Source of the DNA: Bacteroidota bacterium
Lineage (GTDB): Bacteria; Bacteroidota; Bacteroidia; Chitinophagales; Chitinophagaceae
Assembly: GCA_026391115.1 (NCBI GenBank)
Contig: JAPLER010000120.1
Location: 1 to 5,198 of the forward strand
DNA length: 5,198 nucleotides
Direction: 5' to 3'
Shown: piece by piece, positions 1 to 4,441 of the stretch
How the letters are laid out: every line of letters begins with the position of its first letter
Position numbering within the stretch: position 1 is the first letter of the stretch
Made by a program: the position numbers and the translations under genes
The notes under the pieces: model-generated
Told to the model about the DNA's origin: nothing
The model's database searches: none
The model's input: only the letters and a program-made list of their open reading frames with translations

Positions 1-539
1 GTTGTTATCAAATATAGAAAGAACTGAAATTGAAAGCAAATCACAACTTTGGTCATCTTCATTTTAATTGGTGGTTAGTTGTTATCAAATATAGAAAGAA
101 CTGAAATTGAAAGCAAATCACAACTTTGATTAGACATAAGTTCAACAGCAGCAAGTTGTTATCAAATATAGAAAGAACTGAAATTGAAAGCAAATCACAA
201 CCGAACATAATAGAATGGTAGAAGTAACATTGTTGTTATCAAATATAGAAAGAACTGAAATTGAAAGCAAATCACAACCATAGTTTTCTAACTCATACAA
301 GTTGTTAAGTTGTTATCAAATATAGAAAGAACTGAAATTGAAAGCAAATCACAACTAGATGACAGTTGAAAAATTTCAAAATATAGTTGTTATCAAATAT
401 AGAAAGAACTGAAATTGAAAGCAAATCACAACTGAATTAGTTGTTGCTGCATTGCGTGATAGGTTGTTATCAAATATAGAAAGAACTGAAATTGAAAGCA
501 AATCACAACCAATGACCGAAATACCTTACAACTCACTAA

Positions 540-580
540 GTTGTTATCAAATATAGAAAGAACTGAAATTGAAAGCAAAT
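540..580 (-). repeat. Internal truncated CRISPR repeat (repeat 8)
   Basis: This copy matches the repeat perfectly for 41 bases, to GCAAAT, and then lacks the last six (CACAAC). Only 8 bp (581-588) separate it from the next full repeat at 589, so the unit is 49 bp instead of 77: 28 bp are missing, covering the repeat end and most of a spacer. In crRNA sense the lost part is the 5' GTTGTG that would begin the pairing with the tracrRNA anti-repeat. The promoter elements inside the repeat remain. The remnant spacer is probably non-functional. Confidence 0.93.
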
Positions 581-665
581 GATTAATGGTTGTTATCAAA
601 TATAGAAAGAACTGAAATTGAAAGCAAATCACAACATTGTATCTTACTTGTAATGTTGGTGTGGT

Positions 666-706
666 GTTGTTATCAAATATAGAAAGAACTGAAATTGAAA
701 GCAAAT
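666..706 (-). repeat. Terminal truncated CRISPR repeat (repeat 10)
   Basis: This is the right-hand end of the array. It is identical to the consensus for 41 bases (to GCAAAT at 701-706) and then diverges into unique sequence. The missing six bases are the same ones missing from the repeat at 540-580. No spacer follows, so in crRNA sense no guide would ever need this repeat's 5' handle, whereas its promoter would be needed to express the spacer at 636-665. Confidence 0.93.
674..705 (-). promoter_or_regulatory. Repeat-borne promoter, shown for the terminal repeat and present in all ten
   Basis: On the minus strand, TTTG (702-705) is followed after exactly 20 bp by TATATTTG (674-681). This fits the Bacteroidota sigma-factor consensus, TTTG then 19-21 bp then TAnnTTTG, with no mismatch. 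The expected start point falls at the last bases of the repeat or the first of the spacer, so the transcript would begin with a guide. In any complete repeat starting at x, the same elements lie at x+8 to x+15 and x+36 to x+39. That the elements are there is read directly; that they are active is inferred. Confidence 0.6.
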
Positions 707-784
707 ATTCTTTTGTAGAGCACTAATATTGTTTAAATAGTTATTACAATTATTTTTACGCACAACTTAAAAAAAATAATCAAA
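707..784. other. Array-flanking intergenic region
   Basis: This A+T-rich stretch lies between the end of the array and the first gene. It has no open reading frame of note and no tracrRNA-like anti-repeat. It contains a CACAAC hexamer (761-766), the same six bases missing from the terminal repeat, and a weak candidate promoter for the downstream gene. It could be a leader, but I see nothing that proves it. Confidence 0.5.
728..758 (+). promoter_or_regulatory. Weak candidate promoter for the VOC-SET-lipoprotein genes
   Basis: ATTG at 728-731 is followed after 19 bp by TATTTTTA at 751-758, one mismatch from TAnnTTTG. The spacing is right for Bacteroidota, and the start codon at 785 would leave a short leader. 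In sequence this A+T-rich, such matches arise by chance, so this is tentative. Confidence 0.3.
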
Positions 785-1144
785 ATGTTTACTGCTATAC
801 ATCCAAAATTACCAATGCGTAATAAATCGATTACAAAAGATTTTTACATAAGTAAACTAGGTTTTATAGATATTGGCATCTCAGATTTTGATGGTTATTT
901 AATGGTACAAAAAGATAATATTGAAATTCATTTTTTTGAGTTTAAAGAACTTAACCCAAAAGAAAATTATGGACAAGTGTATATTAGAACAAGCAATATA
1001 GAAGTTGATTATCAACTAGCACTAGACCTAAAATTGAATATTCCTCAATTGGGTCATTTACAAACAAAGCCCTGGCTGCAAAAAGAATTTTCTATACTAA
1101 ACCCAGATAACAACTTGCTTACTTTTGGACAAAGTACTATTTAA
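785..1144 (+). CDS. VOC-family, bleomycin-resistance-protein-like protein
   Basis: This 119-residue protein has the length and layout of single-domain vicinal-oxygen-chelate proteins of the bleomycin-resistance type. An N-terminal strand and helix (HPKLPMRNKSITKDFY, then LGF, residues 6-27) match the family's 'P-x-L-P, x-x-FY, x-x-LGF' opening. A middle strand (IEIHFFEF, 46-53) is followed by VYIRTSNIE (65-73). The C-terminal PW..KEFSILNPDNNLLTFGQ (96-116) matches the family's 'PWG-REF-DPDGN-L-FG' ending. Relatives bind and sequester bleomycin-type compounds as dimers, but many such chromosomal genes have other or unknown ligands, so drug resistance is not established. It is first of three rightward genes, 62 bp before the SET gene, and begins 78 bp after the CRISPR array. 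The ATG at 785 is preceded by an A-rich leader typical of Bacteroidota. I see no signal peptide, so it is probably cytoplasmic. Confidence 0.85.
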   Translation: MFTAIHPKLPMRNKSITKDFYISKLGFIDIGISDFDGYLMVQKDNIEIHFFEFKELNPKENYGQVYIRTSNIEVDYQLALDLKLNIPQLGHLQTKPWLQKEFSILNPDNNLLTFGQSTI

Positions 1145-1206
1145 TAAAAAAAATATTTAATCAATTCATATTATTAGTAATATTTTCGTTTTATACCACA
1201 AACTAT

Positions 1207-1620
1207 ATGTCTCTACTTTCGAAGCAATTGCTCATAAAACGTTCTCTAATACCTAAAGCTGGCAAAGGACTTTTTACAAAAAAACTGATACCTAAAGGCA
1301 CTCGAATAGCAGAATACATAGGAGACATCAAAACATGGAAACAAATAACTACTGATCCTGAGTTTAATCCTTATGTTTTTTATATTAATCGAAATTATGT
1401 TATTGATTCAAAAAATAATAAAGAAGTATTAGCTAGGTATATTAATGATGCCAAGGGTTTACACAAAACAGAACATAAAAATAATTGCAAATTTGAAGTA
1501 GATGGTTTAAAAGTTTATGTAATTGCAACAAGTAAAATTGTTCCAGGTGCTGAATTATTTGTAGCTTATGGAAGAGATTATTGGAAAGCTATAAAACACA
1601 ATATAACTCATAATTTATAA
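1207..1620 (+). CDS. SET-domain protein, probable protein-lysine methyltransferase
   Basis: The 137-residue protein is essentially a bare SET domain. The first motif, KAGKGLFT (17-24), fits the SAM-binding 'GxGlf' signature, followed by IPKGTRIAEYIGD (28-40). The pseudoknot strand is ARYINDA (77-83), with NNC at 92-94 where the eukaryotic 'NHSC...PN' motif would be. The final motif, ELFVAYGRDYW (117-127), holds the likely catalytic tyrosine, Y122. Eukaryotic SET enzymes methylate histone lysines; substrates of small bacterial SET proteins are mostly unknown. The classical H-S-C of NHSC is replaced by D-A-K, which as far as I recall is normal in bacterial members, and there is no post-SET cysteine cluster. 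It lies between the VOC gene (62 bp) and the lipoprotein gene (18 bp), in the same direction, so co-transcription is likely. The start at 1207 puts the first SET motif close to the N-terminus, as expected. Confidence 0.88.
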   Translation: MSLLSKQLLIKRSLIPKAGKGLFTKKLIPKGTRIAEYIGDIKTWKQITTDPEFNPYVFYINRNYVIDSKNNKEVLARYINDAKGLHKTEHKNNCKFEVDGLKVYVIATSKIVPGAELFVAYGRDYWKAIKHNITHNL

Positions 1621-1638
1621 AGAAATATTAAACCAACT

Positions 1639-2016
1639 ATGAAAAAATTAAGTACAATTTTGTTAGGTTTTGCAATGTTTTTTTTGGCAAGTTGTAGTGG
1701 CTCAGAAACATACAGAGGAGCCTGGAAAGCAATGGATAAAGAAGGCGAAAAATTTGAATTAGTATTTAAATCGAAAAGTTTTTCAGTAAAAGATAGTTTA
1801 GGTGTAGTTAAACAACTTAACTATAAGCAAACCAGAATAACTATTGAAAATGGCATTAAGACTTATGGCATTACATTAAAAGATGGCAGAAGTTATGAAA
1901 TAAATTTTCCAAAGGCAAATGATGAAAGTATTGGTTTAATAAAAGATGAAAATGGCACCCCAATTTATACTATTTGTAGAAAGGAATTTACTAAGTTTGA
2001 GGATATTTTAAACTAA
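1639..2016 (+). CDS. Small predicted lipoprotein of unknown function
   Basis: The 125-residue product starts with a clear lipoprotein signal: a short basic end (MKK), a hydrophobic core (residues 6-16), and the lipobox LASC with the acylated cysteine at position 19. Mature protein would therefore be about 107 residues, anchored to a membrane. After the cysteine comes SGSE; it is not a strong acidic run of the kind that directs Bacteroidota lipoproteins to the cell surface, so its side of the outer membrane is open. The rest (23-125) is rich in charged residues and alternating strand-like stretches (FELVFKSKSFSV, RITIENG, YGITLKDGRSYEINF), suggesting a small beta-rich domain such as a lipocalin-like or barrel fold. 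I recognise no family. It follows the SET gene by 18 bp and probably shares its transcript. Its stop lies 11 bp from the stop of the convergent SUI1 gene, and I see no hairpin between them. Confidence 0.85.
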   Translation: MKKLSTILLGFAMFFLASCSGSETYRGAWKAMDKEGEKFELVFKSKSFSVKDSLGVVKQLNYKQTRITIENGIKTYGITLKDGRSYEINFPKANDESIGLIKDENGTPIYTICRKEFTKFEDILN

Positions 2017-2027
2017 AATAATTGCTA

Positions 2028-2369
2028 TTAACCGCCAGCTTTTTTACTGTTTATGTAACCATTTTTTAATAGCCATTGCAATATTTTTTCCCTGTTGTCT
2101 CCCTGAATAATAATTTCCCCATCTTTTGCCGAACCGCCTGTACCACAAGTATTTTTTAGTGTTTTGGCAATAGTTTGTAAGTCTGTATCAGTGCCAATAA
2201 ATCCAGTAACTAAAGTTGCTACTTTGCCACCTCTATGTTTTGTATCTAACCAAACACGCAGTTTTTGTAAATTTGGTGCAAGTGTTTCTACAATTTCATT
2301 TTCTTCTTCAATTTTAAAATTGGGGTCAGTACTATACACCAACCCATTAGAATGTTTATTTTTACTCAT
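2028..2369 (-). CDS. yciH: SUI1/YciH-family translation initiation factor-like protein
   Basis: The 113-residue protein belongs to the SUI1 (eIF1) family, whose bacterial form is YciH. The diagnostic segments are HRGGKVATLVTGFIG (45-59), matching 'R-x-GGK-VT-V-GF', and LKNTCGTGGSAKDGEIIIQG (71-90), the family's most conserved loop and strand. A C-terminal helix, REKILQWLLKNGY (93-105), completes the fold. The N-terminal 35 residues are a variable, charged tail, as is usual. Eukaryotic eIF1 acts in start-codon selection on the small ribosomal subunit; the bacterial protein has been proposed to act in initiation or stress-time inhibition of translation but its role is less settled. The gene begins 21 bp after nadC on the same strand, so it is probably the second gene of that transcript. 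Its end meets the rightward lipoprotein gene with 11 bp between the stops. Confidence 0.92.
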   Translation of the reverse strand: MSKNKHSNGLVYSTDPNFKIEEENEIVETLAPNLQKLRVWLDTKHRGGKVATLVTGFIGTDTDLQTIAKTLKNTCGTGGSAKDGEIIIQGDNREKILQWLLKNGYINSKKAGG

Positions 2370-2390
2370 ATAGTACTAATCTTAAATTAA

Positions 2391-3233
2391 TTAATGTATG
2401 ATTGCTTTTAAACTTAAATCAACACTACAAGCCTGATGAATTAATGCACCAACACTAATAAAATTTACACCAGTAGCTGCATAGCTTTCAATATTTTCTA
2501 AAGTAATACCTCCACTTGCTTCTGTTTCAAATTGATTATTGATAAGCTTTAAGGCATCACCTATTTGTTCTGGCTTAAAATTATCTAACATAACTCTATC
2601 TACTTTGCCAACTCCACATTCACACACTTTTTTTACATCATCAATATTTCTTGTTTCAACTTCTATTTTAATATTCAGTTGATTTGTTTGAACATAATTC
2701 CAGGCTTTGTTAATGGCTTTCTCGATTCCCCCACAATAATCTATATGATTATCTTTAAGCATAATCATATCGTATAGACCAAATCTATGATTCATTCCAC
2801 CACCAATTTTTACAGCTTGCTTTTCAAGCAATCTAAAGTTGGGCGTAGTTTTTCTGGTGTCTAAAATTTGTGTTTTATAGGGTTTTAATTTTTCTACATA
2901 AACACTTGTTAAAGTAGCTATACCACTCATTCTTTGCATAGTATTCAATACCAATCTTTCGCATTTTAAAATAGTGTGTATACTAGCTTCAACTTCAAAC
3001 GCCACCTCACCAAATACGACTTTATCCCCATCATTTTTATACTGATGGAAAATATGTGAAGGTTCAACTTGCTTAAATATTTCTTTAGCAACTTCCACAC
3101 CTGCAAGTACACAATCTTGCTTTATTTTTAAGATAGCTTTTCCTTTTTGGTTAGATTCTATACAACATAAAGTTGAGTAATCACCAGAGCCAATATCTTC
3201 TTGCAGGGCATTTGTAATTAATTGTTCAAGCAT
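2391..3233 (-). CDS. nadC: Nicotinate-nucleotide pyrophosphorylase (decarboxylating), quinolinate phosphoribosyltransferase
   Basis: NadC converts quinolinate and PRPP to nicotinate mononucleotide, CO2 and pyrophosphate, the step that joins de novo quinolinate synthesis (NadA, NadB) to NAD. The 280 residues are a normal length. The N-terminal domain carries EDIGSGDYST (12-21). The barrel domain has ERLVLNTMQRMSGIAT (92-107), LDTRKTTPNFR (124-134), VKIGGGMNHRFGLYD (141-155) and MLKDNH (158-163). These supply the conserved basic residues for the carboxylates and PRPP: R127, K128, H149, R150 and K160. The acidic pair is E193 (EVET) and D217 (VMLDNF). The phosphate-binding ends are EASGGIT (238-244) and VGALIHQ (261-267). 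All key residues are present, so the enzyme should be active. It lies downstream of the rpsG terminator and reads into the SUI1 gene after 21 bp. I found no convincing consensus promoter in the roughly 100 bp before it. Confidence 0.97.
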   Translation of the reverse strand: MLEQLITNALQEDIGSGDYSTLCCIESNQKGKAILKIKQDCVLAGVEVAKEIFKQVEPSHIFHQYKNDGDKVVFGEVAFEVEASIHTILKCERLVLNTMQRMSGIATLTSVYVEKLKPYKTQILDTRKTTPNFRLLEKQAVKIGGGMNHRFGLYDMIMLKDNHIDYCGGIEKAINKAWNYVQTNQLNIKIEVETRNIDDVKKVCECGVGKVDRVMLDNFKPEQIGDALKLINNQFETEASGGITLENIESYAATGVNFISVGALIHQACSVDLSLKAIIH

Positions 3234-3329
3234 TTTAAATTTGATATTTATAGTTTGGTGTTTATTCTTGAATTATTTTGGAAACAAATCAGCAACGTTC
3301 ATCTGTTATGTTTCTTACTTAAATAAAAA

Positions 3330-3354
3330 TCCCTCCACAAATTTTGTGGAGGGA
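3330..3354 (-). terminator. Intrinsic terminator after rpsG
   Basis: An 11-bp perfect inverted repeat (TCCCTCCACAA at 3330-3340 with TTGTGGAGGGA at 3344-3354) has only a three-base centre. On the minus strand the stem is followed directly by a T-rich run, ATTTTTATTT (3320-3329), as expected for a Rho-independent terminator acting on transcripts from rpsG. It lies 25 bp past the rpsG stop and about 96 bp before nadC, so it separates the ribosomal transcript from nadC. There is no comparable T-run on the plus strand. Confidence 0.9.
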
Positions 3355-3379
3355 CAAATTTATTAACATCGAATTTTTA

Positions 3380-3847
3380 TTATGCCTTAAAGTGAGAAAA
3401 CGCTTTATTAGCTTCAGCCATTCTATGTGTATCTTCTTTCTTTTTAAATGCAGCACCTTCACCTTTACTAGCTGCAATAATTTCATTAGATAATTTGTCA
3501 GCCATTGTTTTACCATTTCTTTCACGGCTAAAACGAATTAACCATTTCATACTTAAAGAAATTTTTCTGTCTGCTCTTACTTCACTCGGAATTTGGAAGT
3601 TTGCACCACCAATTCTTCTACTTTTAACCTCTACAGCTGGAGTAACATTAGATAATGCTTTTTTCCAAACTTCGTATCCATCTTCATTTGTAACTTTAGA
3701 TACTCTATCAATTGCATCATAAAATATAGTGAATGCAATACTTTTTTTACCTTGCCACATTAAGTTGTTTACAAAACGTGTTACCATTTTATCATTGTAT
3801 TTGCTATCTGGAGCTAATGGTATTTTCTTTGGTTGTGCTTTACGCAT
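3380..3847 (-). CDS. rpsG: 30S ribosomal protein S7 (uS7)
   Basis: S7 binds the 3' major domain of 16S rRNA and nucleates assembly of the head of the small subunit, next to the decoding and exit sites. The 155 residues match the usual bacterial length. The characteristic start, MRKAQPKKIPLAPD, leads into the helical core (VTRFVNNLMWQGKKSIA, 22-38). The family's beta-hairpin region, NVTPAVEVKSRRIGGANFQIP (67-87), is followed by KWLIRFSRERNGKTMADKL (about 101-119). The tail EDTHRMAEANKAFSHF (138-153) is the conserved S7 ending. The gene follows rpsL by 72 bp and is closed by the hairpin at 3330-3354. That is unusual, because in most bacteria fusA comes next. Confidence 0.98.
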   Translation of the reverse strand: MRKAQPKKIPLAPDSKYNDKMVTRFVNNLMWQGKKSIAFTIFYDAIDRVSKVTNEDGYEVWKKALSNVTPAVEVKSRRIGGANFQIPSEVRADRKISLSMKWLIRFSRERNGKTMADKLSNEIIAASKGEGAAFKKKEDTHRMAEANKAFSHFKA

Positions 3848-3919
3848 TGTTTAATTTTTAATTTTGGGTTGAAATTCTTCAAGTATTAAAACTTTACTCA
3901 ACCTTGTATTAGTGAATGA

Positions 3920-4300
3920 TTATTTTTTTGCTTTTTCTTTCTTAGTACCGTATTTACTTCTACTTTGTTTTCTATCTTTTACACCAGCAGTATCTAAACT
4001 ACCACGTACAATATGATAACGAACACCTGGTAAATCCTTAACACGACCACCTCTAATTAATACAATAGAGTGCTCTTGTAAGTTATGACCTTCACCTGGT
4101 ATATAAGCAATAACTTCAATTTTATTTGTCAAACGCACTTTTGCAACTTTACGCAAAGCCGAGTTTGGTTTTTTTGGAGTTGTAGTATAAACCCTTGTGC
4201 AAACACCACGACGTTGAGGGCAAGCATCTAAAGCTCTTGATTTGCTTTTGGCACGAATGATTTCGCGTCCTTTTCTAACTAATTGCTGTATAGTAGGCAT
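3920..4300 (-). CDS. rpsL: 30S ribosomal protein S12 (uS12)
   Basis: S12 sits at the decoding centre and helps control tRNA selection and accuracy. The 126-residue protein is full length (E. coli has 124 including Met) and carries the invariant blocks CPQRRGVCTRVYTTTPKKPN (27-46), GEGHNLQEHS (69-78) and RGGRVKDLPGVRYHIVRG (83-100). K43 and K88, where substitutions give streptomycin resistance in E. coli, are both wild type, as is P91. D89, the residue methylthiolated by RimO in E. coli, is conserved, though modification here cannot be read from DNA. The C-terminus is a lysine-rich extension (KKEKAKK). It is first of the rpsL-rpsG transcript, about 20 bases downstream of the start point expected from the promoter at 4327-4357. 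No Shine-Dalgarno sequence at normal spacing is visible. Confidence 0.99.
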   Translation of the reverse strand: MPTIQQLVRKGREIIRAKSKSRALDACPQRRGVCTRVYTTTPKKPNSALRKVAKVRLTNKIEVIAYIPGEGHNLQEHSIVLIRGGRVKDLPGVRYHIVRGSLDTAGVKDRKQSRSKYGTKKEKAKK

Positions 4301-4326
4301 TATCCTATGTTATTTTTTTTGGACGG

Positions 4327-4357
4327 CAAAAGTAGGGTTTGATATTTAACTGACAAA
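4327..4357 (-). promoter_or_regulatory. Bacteroidota-type promoter of rpsL-rpsG
   Basis: On the minus strand TTTG (4354-4357) is followed after 19 bp by TACTTTTG (4327-4334), a perfect match to the Bacteroidota consensus (TTTG, 19-21 bp, TAnnTTTG). It lies 26 bp before the rpsL start codon, so the leader would be only about 20 bases long. It is the best promoter outside the CRISPR repeats, as expected for a highly expressed ribosomal operon. Confidence 0.85.
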
Positions 4358-4441
4358 AATTAATATAAATATTTTTCAACATTTTGATAAAATAGGTCAA
4401 TAAACACCCTTTTCTGCCATTTATTATTGGTAATTGTGTAA

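Larger units (their letters stand above)
1..706 (-). CRISPR. CRISPR array, type II-C-like, ten repeats (eight complete), open at the left edge
   Basis: Complete 47-bp repeats start at 1, 78, 155, 232, 309, 386, 463 and 589; truncated 41-bp copies start at 540 and 666. All copies are identical over the shared 41 bases. Eight spacers are exactly 30 bp (48-77, 125-154, 202-231, 279-308, 356-385, 433-462, 510-539, 636-665); a ninth is an 8-bp remnant (581-588). On the minus strand the repeat begins GTTGTGATTTGCTTTC and ends GATAACAAC, with 5-bp inverted ends (GTTGT/ACAAC). The 47/30 geometry and this 5' sequence resemble type II-C (Cas9) repeats of Bacteroidota, which is why I assign minus as the crRNA-sense strand; this is family knowledge, since no cas gene is visible. 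The array starts exactly at base 1, so more units and probably the cas genes lie to the left. The spacers all differ; I see no match between them and the rest of the window. Confidence 0.97.

Noticed and set aside
426..704. A 92-residue open frame on the minus strand with repeated LSISVLSIFDNN-type peptides
   Set aside because: It is only a translation of the CRISPR repeats; the peptide repeats follow the 47-bp repeat in shifting frames.
1145..1206. TATTTTCG at 1181-1188 as a promoter element for the SET gene
   Set aside because: It is one mismatch from the consensus but has no TTTG at the expected upstream distance; read-through from the VOC gene is simpler.
2164..2373. Plus-strand open frame opposite the SUI1 gene
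   Set aside because: It is a shadow of a gene with clear family motifs and has no recognisable protein features.
3234..3329. Search for a nadC promoter
   Set aside because: A TTTG lies at 3285-3288 on the minus strand, but no TAnnTTTG element stands at the proper distance, so I do not call one.
3319..3722. Open frames on both strands overlapping rpsG (3319-3525 minus and 3495-3722 plus)
   Set aside because: Both overlap the well-conserved S7 gene in other frames, and the minus one runs through the terminator hairpin.
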